DNA of 15,051 bases from an uncultured Ellagibacter sp. (GCF_934636505.1 NZ_CAKUAL010000052.1:1-15051), one strand, 5' to 3'. Positions 1 to 7,615 are shown, counted from the first letter of the stretch. Numbers and translations: made by a program. Notes: generated from the sequence alone by a model not told the origin.

Positions 1-57
1 GCCCCTCCTCGCCGAAAGTACTGCGGAGCAAGTCCGTGGGAGGATAGGGCGTTCCGC
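1..57 (+). rRNA. rrf: 5S ribosomal RNA, 3' part (5' end outside window)
   Basis: The first 57 bases read like the distal half of a bacterial 5S rRNA. They start with CCGAAAGTACTGCGGAG, comparable to CCGATGGTAGTG of E. coli, then a small helix with arms CGGA and TCCG, then GTGGGAGGATAGGG, comparable to the conserved GAGAGTAGGG segment. The 3' strand of the terminal helix follows. This is recognition from memory of the 5S consensus; the exact 3' end is uncertain by several bases. As 5S is usually last in an rRNA operon, the rest of that operon should lie to the left. The immediately following tandem terminators fit this reading. Confidence 0.75.
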
Positions 58-75
58 TCATGGGCGGCGCTTTTT
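49..75 (+). terminator. Rho-independent terminator overlapping the 5S 3' end
   Basis: The arms GCG-TT-CCGC (49-57) and GCGG-CGC (64-70) form a GC stem with a two-base TT bulge and loop TCATGG, directly followed by five T. It is the first of two terminators behind the 5S rRNA. It may partly reuse the last bases of the mature 5S or its processing site. Confidence 0.7.
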
Positions 76-85
76 CTGTATGCGC

Positions 86-143
86 GGGGGGCCGCAGGCC
101 CGGGGCTGTGAGCTGCCCGGGGCCTGCGGCCCCTTCTTTATTT
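86..143 (+). terminator. Second, very strong rRNA-operon terminator
   Basis: A long GC hairpin: arm GGGGCCGCAGGCCCGGG (88-104) pairs with CCCGGGGCCTGCGGCCCC (116-133), about 17 pairs with one bulged base and a loop of about 11. It is followed by TTCTTTATTT. Tandem terminators are typical of highly transcribed rRNA operons. Confidence 0.85.
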
Positions 144-359
144 GCGCTCGGGGTCCCTTCCCCGTGTTCAGGAGGGCGGCGGTTCCTTGCCGTCGGCTCT
201 TTCTTGATGCTGGCTAGTTCTTATCGCCAGCCATTCGCTTTCTTATTCTCTGTTGCCTTCTGCTTTTAATTTCCTTTTGCGGATTTACCCGCTCTTCTTC
301 TGTTAAATGAATTCGAAGAAGGGTATTCTTGAGACCTATTTCCAGCGAAAGGAATTCTC
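142..359. other. Intergenic region before the ornithine carbamoyltransferase gene
   Basis: No gene is supported here. A reading frame from base 60 runs through both terminators, is Cys/Pro/Gly-rich and has no ribosome-binding site. Visible structure: a small hairpin CGGGG/CCCCG (149-164), a perfect 6-bp hairpin GCTGGC/GCCAGC (209-231) followed by a pyrimidine-rich stretch, and an AT-rich zone from about 240 where the promoter of the next gene should lie. I cannot fix a convincing -35/-10 pair. GAATTC (309-314) and GTATTC (323-328) faintly recall ArgR half-sites (TGAAT/ATTCA), but spacing and sequence do not match a proper ARG box. Confidence 0.5.
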
Positions 360-1355
360 ATGCCGATTAGTTTGAGCGGTCGTAACTATCTGAAGCTTCT
401 CGATTTCACTCCCGAAGAAATTCGCTACCTCATCTCTCTTGCAAAACAGTTCAAGGCTTTGAAGCTGGCAGGAACGCCTCACAGGTATCTTGAGGGTAAG
501 AACATCGTCCTTCTGTTCGAGAAGACTTCGACGCGCACCCGTTGCTCTTTCGAAGTTGCTGGCCATGATTTGGGGCTTGGTGTTACTTATCTCGACCCTG
601 GTAGCTCTCAGATGGGCAAGAAGGAGTCGATTGAGGACACCGCACGCGTGCTTGGCCGCATGTTTGACGGCATCGAGTATCGCGGCTATGGCCAGGAAAT
701 CGTCGAGAACCTCGCCGCGCATGCAGGCGTCCCGGTTTGGAACGGTTTGACCAACGAGTTCCATCCGACGCAGATGATTGCCGATATGCTCACGCTCGAG
801 GAGAACTTCCCCGAGGGTATTAAGGGCAAGAAGCTGGTGTTCATGGGCGATGCTGAGAACAATGTTGCGAACTCACTCATGGTTGTTTGCGCGAAGCTTG
901 GCTTGCATTTCGTTGCCTGCGGCCCTGAGGAGCGCATGCCGAATGCAGAGCTCGTCTCAACCTGCAGGGATTTGGCACGCGAGTCTGGAGGTTCAGTGAC
1001 GCTGACCTCGAGCGTTGAGGAAGCCTGCACGGGCGCCGACGTCGTTTACACCGATATTTGGGTTTCCATGGGCGAGCCTGCGGAGTTGTGGGAAGAGCGC
1101 ATCAAGTTGCTTTCCCCTTACCAGGTGAACAGTCGCGTGATCGACCTCATGGCTCCGACGGGCATTTTCATGCACTGTCTGCCTGCGTTCCATGATACCG
1201 AGACGACCATCGGGGCCGAGATCGCTGAGCGGTTCGGCATCACCGAGATGGAAGTGACCGATGAGGTCTTCCGCGGCTCGCGCTCCCGAGTGTTCGACGA
1301 AGCTGAGAACCGGATGCATTCTATCAAGGCGATTATCTATGCAACCTTGAAGTAG
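360..1355 (+). CDS. argF: Ornithine carbamoyltransferase (ArgI/ArcB-like long form)
   Basis: Interconverts ornithine plus carbamoyl phosphate and citrulline plus phosphate in the cytoplasm, in arginine synthesis or, run backwards, in the arginine deiminase pathway. The 331 residues match the family's long form. The carbamoyl-phosphate motif STRTR is at 57-61, HPTQ at 135-138 and the ornithine-site motif HCLP at 272-275; DPGSSQ (79-84) and WVSMGEP are also typical. AAAGGA (348-353) lies six bases before the ATG. From memory the sequence resembles Pseudomonas catabolic ArcB closely over its whole length, so arcB is an equally good symbol. No other arginine biosynthesis or deiminase gene lies nearby, so the physiological direction is undecided. 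A terminator follows at 1386, which makes it a probable single-gene unit. Confidence 0.93.
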   Translation: MPISLSGRNYLKLLDFTPEEIRYLISLAKQFKALKLAGTPHRYLEGKNIVLLFEKTSTRTRCSFEVAGHDLGLGVTYLDPGSSQMGKKESIEDTARVLGRMFDGIEYRGYGQEIVENLAAHAGVPVWNGLTNEFHPTQMIADMLTLEENFPEGIKGKKLVFMGDAENNVANSLMVVCAKLGLHFVACGPEERMPNAELVSTCRDLARESGGSVTLTSSVEEACTGADVVYTDIWVSMGEPAELWEERIKLLSPYQVNSRVIDLMAPTGIFMHCLPAFHDTETTIGAEIAERFGITEMEVTDEVFRGSRSRVFDEAENRMHSIKAIIYATLK

Positions 1356-1385
1356 CTCCGTTTTCTCGACGGGTGATGTTATCAT

Positions 1386-1420
1386 GAGGGACTGTGAAAT
1401 TCGCAGCCCCTCGTTTTTTT
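1386..1420 (+). terminator. Terminator (or attenuator) between argF and argS
   Basis: GAGGG (1386-1390) pairs with CCCTC (1408-1412). An inner stem CTGTG/CGCAG closes the loop AAATT. GTTTTTTT follows (1413-1420). It is a classical intrinsic terminator for argF. It ends only 34 bases before the argS start, so it could instead sit in the argS leader; see findings. Confidence 0.8.
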
Positions 1421-1454
1421 CGAGCGGCATACAGACTGATTGAAAGATAGTGCA

Positions 1455-3182
1455 ATGACTTTACGTGAGCAAGTTGAAGAAGTTGTCGATGCGGCACTGA
1501 GCGCCGCCGTTGCAGACGGATCGCTCCCCCTGGAGGAGGTCCCCGCTGCAGCGCTCGAGCGTCCGCGCGATGCGGCTAACGGCGATTGGGCGTCGACGGT
1601 CGCCCTGCGTGCTGCCAAGGCTGCGCATATGAAACCTCGGGATGTCGCGGACGCGGTTGTGGCGCATCTGCCGGAGAACGACCTTATCGCCTCGACTGAG
1701 ATTGCGGGCCCTGGGTTCGTTAACATTCGCCTCACGAACGCTGCGCTGGCGAGCGTTATCGCTGAGGTGCGTCGCGAGGGCATGGATTTCGGGCGTGGTG
1801 AGGCTCCTGCGAATGCGGGGCGCATCAATCTTGAGTATGTCTCTGCGAACCCGACGGGCCCCATGCATGTCGGCCATGGGCGTTGGGCGGCGCTCGGCGA
1901 CTCGATGGCGCGCGTGTTGCGCCATGCGGGCTTCGACGTGTCCGAGGAGTTCTACATCAACGATCACGGCACTCAGATGGATAACTTCGGTCGCTCGGTG
2001 TCGGCGCGCTACGAGCAGCTTTGTGGCCGCGATGTCCCGATGCCCGAGAACTGCTACGGTGGCGCCTATGTGATTGATATCGCGCGCGAGATTCTCGACG
2101 CCGATGGCGAGAAGTGGCTCGATGTTCCCGAGGAAGAGCGCGTCGTTGCGTTCCGCGAGCGCTCGTATGTCGAGATGCTCGAGCACAACAAGGCCGTGCT
2201 TTCGAGTTTCGGCACCACGTTTGACACCTGGTTCTCCGAGCGCACTCTTTACGTTCCCGATGAGGATGGGAAGTCCGCTGTCGACCGCGCCCTCGAGGCG
2301 ATGGACGCGAAGGGCTATGTCTTCCAGAAAGATGGCGCGACCTGGTTCAAGTCGACCGCTTTCGGTGACGAGAAAGATCGCGTCCTTATCAAGGAGAACG
2401 GCGAGTTCACGTACTTCCTCTCCGACGTGGCGTACCACTACAACAAGATCCAGAGGGGCTTCACCCACCTGATCGACATTTGGGGAGCCGATCACCACGG
2501 GTACGTGAAGCGTTGCCAGGCAATGCTTGCCGCGTGGGGTCACGAGGGCGCGCTTGAAGTGGTTCTCGGCCAGCTCGTGAATCTCTTCCGTGACGGTAGC
2601 GCGGTTCGCATGTCGAAGCGCACGGGCGAGATGGTCACGTTCGAGGAGCTTATCGAGGAAGTGGGCGTCGACGCGACGCGCTACCTTATGCTTTCGCGCT
2701 CCTCCGACCAGCCGATCGACTTCGATATCGAGGTTGCTAAGAAGAAAGACGCCACTAACCCGGTGTATTACGTGCAGTATGCCCATGCGCGCATCTGCTC
2801 GATTTTGCGCAAGGCTGCCTGCGAAGGCGATCTTACAGCAGCGGAAGCGGGCGATATCACGTTTGGCGAGCTTGCCGAGCGCACGGTCGGCGCCGACGTG
2901 GACCTTTCGCCTTTGGGCGAGGAATCGGAGCTTGCCCTCATGCGCAAGATGGGGGATTTCGCTGACATGGTTGCCCAGGCGGCAGCTGATCGTGCGCCGT
3001 TCCGCCTGACGCATTACGCACAGGATCTTGCAGCGCTGTTCCACCAGTTCTATACGAACTGCCACGTGCTTGCCGACGACGAGGCGACCCGCCGTGCCCG
3101 CTTGGCGCTCTGCGACGCCTCGCGCATCGTGCTCGCCCTGACGCTGAGTCTTCTGGGGGTTAGCGCACCAGAAAAGATGTAG
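1455..3182 (+). CDS. argS: Arginyl-tRNA synthetase
   Basis: Class I aminoacyl-tRNA synthetase that charges tRNA(Arg) with arginine in an ATP-dependent reaction needing bound tRNA. From the chosen ATG it has 575 residues, normal for ArgS. The HIGH-type motif is HVGH at 138-141, after the conserved SANPTGP stretch. The KMSKS-type motif is MSKRTG from residue 386. The protein ends LGVSAPEKM, the usual ArgS C-terminus. The N-terminal tRNA-recognition domain and the C-terminal anticodon-binding domain are both present. I chose ATG at 1455 over the in-frame TTG at 1440 because GAAAG (1442-1446) sits eight bases before it and the protein then begins MTLREQ, a normal ArgS start. The antiporter gene starts 36 bases after the stop with no clear terminator between, so co-transcription is possible. 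Confidence 0.97.
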   Translation: MTLREQVEEVVDAALSAAVADGSLPLEEVPAAALERPRDAANGDWASTVALRAAKAAHMKPRDVADAVVAHLPENDLIASTEIAGPGFVNIRLTNAALASVIAEVRREGMDFGRGEAPANAGRINLEYVSANPTGPMHVGHGRWAALGDSMARVLRHAGFDVSEEFYINDHGTQMDNFGRSVSARYEQLCGRDVPMPENCYGGAYVIDIAREILDADGEKWLDVPEEERVVAFRERSYVEMLEHNKAVLSSFGTTFDTWFSERTLYVPDEDGKSAVDRALEAMDAKGYVFQKDGATWFKSTAFGDEKDRVLIKENGEFTYFLSDVAYHYNKIQRGFTHLIDIWGADHHGYVKRCQAMLAAWGHEGALEVVLGQLVNLFRDGSAVRMSKRTGEMVTFEELIEEVGVDATRYLMLSRSSDQPIDFDIEVAKKKDATNPVYYVQYAHARICSILRKAACEGDLTAAEAGDITFGELAERTVGADVDLSPLGEESELALMRKMGDFADMVAQAAADRAPFRLTHYAQDLAALFHQFYTNCHVLADDEATRRARLALCDASRIVLALTLSLLGVSAPEKM

Positions 3183-3218
3183 ACATGCAAGTTTTTTATT
3201 AGAGGAGGTCATTGCTAG

Positions 3219-5282
3219 GTGGAGACCCTTACGCTCGTCATGCTGATTTTTGCGGCGATTCTCGCATCCTCGATCATCGATCAGGTCGTTCCGAGGGTGT
3301 CATCGCCGCTTATACAGATTGGCCTGGGCCTTCTCATCGCATTGTTCGCCTCCTCTCAAATTCGAGTTACACTCGACCCTGAACTCTTCCTTGTGCTGTT
3401 CATTGCGCCGCTGCTCTACGAAGAGGCGAAATCCGCCGACAAGGCGGCGCTTTGGCACCATAAGCGCCCTGTGCTTTCCCTTGCGATCGGCTTGGTTGTC
3501 GCGACGACGCTTGCAATTGGGTTTGCCGTACATGCCGTCATCCCGTCAATCGGGCTTGCGGCGGCGTTCGCTCTTGGCGCCGCGCTCGGCCCGACCGACG
3601 CAGTTGCCGTCACCTCGCTTTCGAAGCAGGTCAACATCCCCGAGAGGCAGGGGAGCATCCTCAAAGGCGAGCTGCTCTTAAACGACGCGAGCGGCATCGT
3701 GTCGTTCCAGTTCGCCATCGCAGCCGCGGTGACGGGGTCGTTCTCCCTTCTCAATGCGACGGCAAATTTTTTCGTCGAGTTTCTCGGAGGAATCGCGGTC
3801 GGTGCGCTTCTTGCCTACATAGGCAAGTTCCTTGTCAACAAGGCGCGCTCGCTTGGCGTTGAGAACACGACGTTCCATGTGCTCTTCGAAATCCTCATCC
3901 CGCTTCTAGTGTACTCGATCGCCGATGCCGTTCACGTGAGTGGCATTATCGCCGTGGTCGTTGCGGGCCTTATCAACGTTATCTCCCCGCATGCAATCGG
4001 CCCTTCCATCTCGCGCATGAACATCGTGTCCTCGAGCGTATGGCGCGTGCTCACGTTTGCCCTGAACGGCTTCGTGTTCGTGCTTTTGGGCACGCAGTTG
4101 CCGCAGGCGATGGTTCATACGTGGGACGATGTCACCTTCAGCAACTTCGCGCTTATCGGCTATGTTGTCGCGCTCACGTTGCTTTTGTACGTGGTTCGTT
4201 TCGCGTGGGTCTGCGCGAGCGACTGGCTCTACACGCGCCGACGTAGCAAGAAGCACAGTGAGAAGTTCAGGCTCGACCTTCGCAAGAGCCTCATCACGAC
4301 GCTAGCGGGTGCGAAGGGCACCATCACGCTTTCGATCTTGTTCACCATCCCGTATTTCATGGACGGTGCCCGATTCCCGCAACGCGACCTTATCATCTTC
4401 CTCGGATGCGGCGTAATCGTGTGTACCCTGCTCGTGGCGACGTTTATCGTTCCGCTTGTTTCGCCGAAGAAGGTGAGCGAAAGCGAGGAGGTGGCACGCG
4501 AGCGCGAGGCGGAGCTGAAGATCGACATCCTCAGGAGCGTCGTCGAGGAGCTCACCGCAAGGCAGACGCCAGACACCCGTCGCGCGACGAGGAGCGTGGT
4601 CAGCTCCTATAACGATCGCATCGAGCGCATCAAAGAGCAGCATGGTTTCGACGAGGATGAAGACGAGGCCTGCTCCGACCTGCGCATTCGCGCTATTGGG
4701 TGGGAGCGGGAATGCGTCAAGAAGCTCGCCGAACGAGACGACATCGACAGCGAGATCGCGCTCAAGTACCTCAAGCGTTTGAAGCATATCGAGGAGTTGA
4801 GGAAGCACAGTTCGGGGCGTTGGTCCATCCAGAACATCTACCTGGTGCTGCGCACGTTCTTAAGGCGCGCGAAGGGCGTCGTCCTGCGCTACGTCGCGCA
4901 TATGGCATCTTCCCCGATAACGGCTGCCGACCAGGCGGCGGAGATGCGCAAGATTCAACAGAAGGCAGGCGAGTGCGTGATTGGGCGTCTGAACGACATG
5001 CTCGCCGATTCCGACTGCAACGTCCCGAGCGAGTATGTGAGCGAGCTCCTCATCGAATATCAGCGCACGGTTGCCATGCTTGCCGCCGAGCTTGCGGCCC
5101 CTTCGGCGACGGTCATCATGCGTGCGTCCGACAAGGCGGAGGACGTGAAGCGACTTGGCTACTTGCTCGAGCTTGAACAGATCCAGTCGCGTTACGAAGA
5201 AGGCGAGCTGACTCGCGCCGAGGCGAAACGGATGCGCGACAACACGAACCTTATGCTGATGGACGTGGAGGATAGCGTGTAG
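3219..5282 (+). CDS. CPA1-family Na+/H+ antiporter with long cytoplasmic tail
   Basis: Integral membrane cation/proton antiporter likely used for pH and sodium homeostasis. Residues 1-416 hold about 12 hydrophobic segments. CPA1 landmarks are visible: FIAPLLYEEA (61-70), GPTDAVAV (124-131), E151 with N155-D156 in the ELLLNDASG motif (the proposed ion-binding Asp), and AGAKG at 363-367, the counterpart of the AGLRG motif. Residues 417-687 are hydrophilic, charged and predicted helical, rich in E, R and K, and probably a cytoplasmic regulatory domain. With 687 residues it is longer than simple bacterial NhaP/YjcE proteins (about 550). The start is GTG at 3219, supported by AGAGGAGG (3201-3208). 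Ion specificity (Na+, K+, Li+) cannot be read from sequence. Its position behind argS says little about function. Confidence 0.9.
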   Translation: METLTLVMLIFAAILASSIIDQVVPRVSSPLIQIGLGLLIALFASSQIRVTLDPELFLVLFIAPLLYEEAKSADKAALWHHKRPVLSLAIGLVVATTLAIGFAVHAVIPSIGLAAAFALGAALGPTDAVAVTSLSKQVNIPERQGSILKGELLLNDASGIVSFQFAIAAAVTGSFSLLNATANFFVEFLGGIAVGALLAYIGKFLVNKARSLGVENTTFHVLFEILIPLLVYSIADAVHVSGIIAVVVAGLINVISPHAIGPSISRMNIVSSSVWRVLTFALNGFVFVLLGTQLPQAMVHTWDDVTFSNFALIGYVVALTLLLYVVRFAWVCASDWLYTRRRSKKHSEKFRLDLRKSLITTLAGAKGTITLSILFTIPYFMDGARFPQRDLIIFLGCGVIVCTLLVATFIVPLVSPKKVSESEEVAREREAELKIDILRSVVEELTARQTPDTRRATRSVVSSYNDRIERIKEQHGFDEDEDEACSDLRIRAIGWERECVKKLAERDDIDSEIALKYLKRLKHIEELRKHSSGRWSIQNIYLVLRTFLRRAKGVVLRYVAHMASSPITAADQAAEMRKIQQKAGECVIGRLNDMLADSDCNVPSEYVSELLIEYQRTVAMLAAELAAPSATVIMRASDKAEDVKRLGYLLELEQIQSRYEEGELTRAEAKRMRDNTNLMLMDVEDSV

Positions 5283-5394
5283 GTCTCGCTTTCGCGGGCA
5301 GGGCGATTACTGGTTAGGACCCAAACTGTACAAGAATGACGATAAGTTGTGAAGAACTCGTCAAATGAGCGGATTATCAGGCATTCCGCCAAAA

Positions 5395-5429
5395 AATAAT
5401 CCCCAAACCTAAACCGATTGGGGATTATT
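5395..5429 (-). terminator. Perfect 12-bp inverted repeat terminator between convergent genes
   Basis: AATAATCCCCAA (5395-5406) and TTGGGGATTATT (5418-5429) are exact inverted copies around an 11-base loop. On the minus strand the stem runs straight into a T tract (complement of AAAA at 5391-5394), so it should end the minus-strand DUF364 gene. On the plus strand it has only its own ATTATT end, so termination of antiporter transcripts there would be weaker. Confidence 0.8.
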
Positions 5430-5506
5430 CAACACTGAATTCGGTAGTCTTCGCAAAGCCTTCACAACAAATCGTCGATTTCGTACACGACCAGTTCTGC
5501 TCGCCT

Positions 5507-6349
5507 CTACTGCGCGTTGATGGTGGTCATCTGAAGCGCTTTGCCGAACAGCTTGCCCGCAGCGTTCTTGCAGGCGAACTTCACGGCTTCCGGATCGGCC
5601 ACGACGCTGCCCGAAAGCGATTCGACGCCCCACTCGAATAGATACGGCGTCATGATCACGCTGGGACCCACCATGCAGACGGTGGCGTCCTTGGCGAGGG
5701 TCAGAAGGCGCGGCGCGGTCTTATTGATGAGGGTGACGCCGGTGATGAATGCGTAATCCGCGGTCGGCATAACGTACTCGCAGGCCGGATCGGGGGTATC
5801 CCACTCATCGCGGCAGGAGCGCTCGAGCACGGTGAGCTTGGCATACTCCGCAATGTTCTCGACGTGGGGGAAGTGACCGACAACGACGACGTGGGCGTTG
5901 CCGTCTGCTTGCTCGATGCGCGGGCGATATGTCTCGAAGGCGTCTTTCGACGACGTGCCGCCGCGCTTTCCCTTGTCGTTCTCCTCCTCGGCGTCGTAGG
6001 TTGCGCCCAGAGGATCGAGCAGCTCGCTACGAGCATACCAGGCGTTCAGGGCCGCGATGCCGAGCGTAGCCTCCTCGAAGCACCATGATTTCGACAGCTC
6101 GGCCACCTCGCGCAGTGACTTCCCGCGCAGATCGCCCTTGTACGTACGCTTACCGCCGTTGCGTGCGGTAAAGGCGACGCCACATCCGCAATCTGCCTCA
6201 ACGTAGGACCAGTTGAGCCCGAGACAGTAATCGCGCACGAAGATGTCCTCGGGGACGCCCGCGATGAGGTGGTTGTAGAGCCGCCAAGGTGAGGCTGGGT
6301 CGTCGGTGCCGGGGAAGGCGATGGTCGAAGGTTCCGGCGTGTGCTCCAT
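5507..6349 (-). CDS. DUF4213/DUF364 (putative heavy-metal chelation domain) protein
   Basis: A 280-residue soluble protein. N-terminal part (about 22-105) with DYCLGLNWSYVEA fits the DUF4213 region. C-terminal part (about 150-270) with VVVGHFPHV (154-162), TADYAFITGVTLINKT (196-211) and VGPS (227-230) fits DUF364. Proteins of this fold, such as Dhaf4260 of Desulfitobacterium, were proposed to bind metals or small molecules, but no biochemical role is established to my knowledge. Cysteines lie at 42, 54, 56, 90, 179, 190, 225 and 260. I chose the ATG at 6349 because AAAGGAG lies seven bases upstream; an in-frame GTG at 6385 would add 12 residues but lacks such a site. It is a single gene with its own promoter and terminator; neighbours give no functional clue. 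Confidence 0.82.
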   Translation of the reverse strand: MEHTPEPSTIAFPGTDDPASPWRLYNHLIAGVPEDIFVRDYCLGLNWSYVEADCGCGVAFTARNGGKRTYKGDLRGKSLREVAELSKSWCFEEATLGIAALNAWYARSELLDPLGATYDAEEENDKGKRGGTSSKDAFETYRPRIEQADGNAHVVVVGHFPHVENIAEYAKLTVLERSCRDEWDTPDPACEYVMPTADYAFITGVTLINKTAPRLLTLAKDATVCMVGPSVIMTPYLFEWGVESLSGSVVADPEAVKFACKNAAGKLFGKALQMTTINAQ

Positions 6350-6393
6350 AGCAGAACTCCTTTGATTGCATGCTGATATTTTCACCTGAATTC

Positions 6394-6421
6394 AGTATAA
6401 ACCAGTTACTGCAATGGACAA
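6394..6421 (-). promoter_or_regulatory. Sigma70-type promoter of the DUF364 gene
   Basis: On the minus strand, -35 TTGTCC (6416-6421) and -10 TATACT (6394-6399) are separated by 16 bases. This places the transcript start about 35-40 bases before the ATG at 6349. Confidence 0.65.
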
Positions 6422-6465
6422 GATGGGTCGATGCGAATACGCGCCCTGTTGCTGTGTGCCGCTCT

Positions 6466-6473
6466 GCTACAAT
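6466..6473 (+). promoter_or_regulatory. Extended -10 promoter element for the YhcH-family gene
   Basis: TGCTACAAT (6465-6473) is an extended -10 box. The -35 position (CTGTTG, 16 bases upstream) is poor, as is common when a TGn extension is present. The same TACAAT hexamer occurs before ssrA and before the L,D-transpeptidase gene. Confidence 0.55.
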
Positions 6474-6515
6474 TTCGTGACGTTCAAACGAATCGCATTG
6501 AAGGGACTTGATACC

Positions 6516-6974
6516 ATGCTCGTAGCTTCTATTGAAAACGCCGAAGCGCGCGATTACCTGTCCGAACGCCTGAAGAAGGCATATGCCTTCCTGCGCGAAA
6601 ACGACCTTGGCGCACTTTCCTGCGGACGCCATGAAATCGACGGGGAAGACGTGTTCGCGAACGTCATGGAGTACGACACCGTCCCCGCGGAGGCGAAGAA
6701 GCTCGAGGCCCACAAGCTCTACTACGATGTGCAGTGCGTGGCCAGCGGAATCGAACGCGTCGAAGTGGCTCCCGTCGAAGGGCTTGCCTGCGCGAAGGAA
6801 TACGATGAAGCCGACGACTATGCGTTGTTCGAGTCCCCGGTGCCGGCAACATCGGTTGTGCTTCATGCGGGCGAGATTGCGGTGCTTCCTCCTGAGGACG
6901 CGCACAAGCCGGGCTGCATCGCGGAGGACGCACCTGTCCACGTGAAGAAGGTCGTCGTGAAGGTTCGCGCATAA
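6516..6974 (+). CDS. YhcH/YjgK/YiaL family protein (DUF386, cupin-like)
   Basis: A 152-residue protein that fits the YhcH/YjgK/YiaL family along its whole length. The family has a double-stranded beta-helix fold with a metal site. E. coli YhcH acts as an N-acetylneuraminate anomerase, and YiaL and EbgC are sugar-related members. The diagnostic segment EAHKLYYDVQCVASGIE (64-80) contains H66, D71, Q73 and E80. The second signature LPPEDAHKPG (124-133) contains H130. The start ATG at 6516 follows AAGGGA (6501-6506); longer in-frame starts from 6414 overlap the promoter and are unlikely. No sialic-acid or other sugar genes are adjacent, so the substrate is open. It is divergent from the DUF364 gene, with 166 bases between the two start codons. 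Confidence 0.9.
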   Translation: MLVASIENAEARDYLSERLKKAYAFLRENDLGALSCGRHEIDGEDVFANVMEYDTVPAEAKKLEAHKLYYDVQCVASGIERVEVAPVEGLACAKEYDEADDYALFESPVPATSVVLHAGEIAVLPPEDAHKPGCIAEDAPVHVKKVVVKVRA

Positions 6975-7075
6975 CCTGCGGGCATGGTGTATCATGGACG
7001 CATGAAGCAAGGTGCATATGCGCTGATGATATGGAAGTTTTGGCCACGGCCGCGCAGGCTGTGAAGGAATGAATG

Positions 7076-7114
7076 AAGCGCCTCGGCGATTGAACATAAA
7101 GCGTCGAGGCGCTT
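7076..7114. repeat. 13-bp hairpin in the smpB leader
   Basis: AAGCGCCTCGGCG (7076-7088) pairs fully with CGTCGAGGCGCTT (7102-7114), with one G:T pair and a 13-base loop. No T tract follows in either direction, so it is not a standard intrinsic terminator. It ends 22 bases before the smpB start and just before its ribosome-binding site. It could terminate yhcH-side transcripts inefficiently, stabilise the smpB mRNA 5' end, or be a protein target. Confidence 0.7.
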
Positions 7115-7136
7115 GAACGTGAGGTAACATCGCCCC

Positions 7137-7601
7137 ATGAAACGTGAAGAGAAGACAATCGCGAAGAATCGCCGTGCGTTCCATGATTACGAGGTTGTGG
7201 AGACGTTTGAGGCGGGAGTCGAGCTTTCGGGAACGGAAGTGCGGTCGCTGCGCGAGAACAACTGCCAGTTGACCGACTGTTTCGCACTTGTGCGCAACGG
7301 GGAAGTATGGATGCACAATGTGCACATCACGCCGTTTTCCCACGGCAACATCAACAATCCCGACCCTGATCGCAAGCGAAAGCTCCTGCTCCACAAAAAG
7401 CAGATCCGCTACCTTGCGGAGGCGACGCGCGAAAAGGGCATGGCGCTCGTTCCCTTGAAGATGTATTTCAAGGAAAATGGGCTGGTCAAAGTCGAGCTTG
7501 CGATTTGCCGCGGCAAGAAGCTCTACGACAAGCGCGCGAGCATGAAAGAGCGCGACACCAAACGGGAAATCGATCGAGCGCTGAAGGCGCGCTCTCGTTA
7601 G
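7137..7601 (+). CDS. smpB: SsrA-binding protein SmpB
   Basis: Small basic protein that binds the tRNA-like part of tmRNA and brings it to stalled ribosomes for trans-translation. The 154 residues are of normal length. Family motifs are clear: FHDYEVVETFEAGVELSGTEVRSLR-type N-terminal barrel strands (from about residue 15), NPDPDRKRKLLLH in the middle and GKKLYDKR near the C-terminus. The tail is basic (RDTKREIDRALKARSR) as expected for the helix that enters the mRNA channel. GTGAGG (7119-7124) lies about 12 bases before the ATG, a little far. The unknown acidic gene begins 14 bases after the stop and ssrA lies 666 bases downstream, so the partner RNA is encoded in the same cluster. Confidence 0.97.
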   Translation: MKREEKTIAKNRRAFHDYEVVETFEAGVELSGTEVRSLRENNCQLTDCFALVRNGEVWMHNVHITPFSHGNINNPDPDRKRKLLLHKKQIRYLAEATREKGMALVPLKMYFKENGLVKVELAICRGKKLYDKRASMKERDTKREIDRALKARSR

Positions 7602-7615
7602 AAAGGGTCACTGCC

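Noticed and set aside
60..269. Plus-strand reading frame of 69 codons after the 5S rRNA
   Set aside because: It crosses both rRNA terminators, lacks a ribosome-binding site and has a composition dictated by the GC hairpin.
309..328. ARG-box-like operator upstream of argF
   Set aside because: Only partial half-sites with wrong spacing; not enough to call an ArgR site.
1461..3212. 583-codon minus-strand frame opposite argS
   Set aside because: Antisense frame produced by high-GC codon bias. Composition is Arg/His-rich and ArgS on the plus strand is certain.
7002..7064. 20-codon frame MKQGAYALMIWKFWPRPRRL before smpB, possible leader peptide
   Set aside because: No ribosome-binding site, no visible promoter, and no codon run or attenuator typical of leader peptides.
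6198..7394. 398-codon minus-strand frame across three genes
   Set aside because: It overlaps DUF364, YhcH-family and smpB genes and two promoter regions; no motif and no ribosome-binding site.
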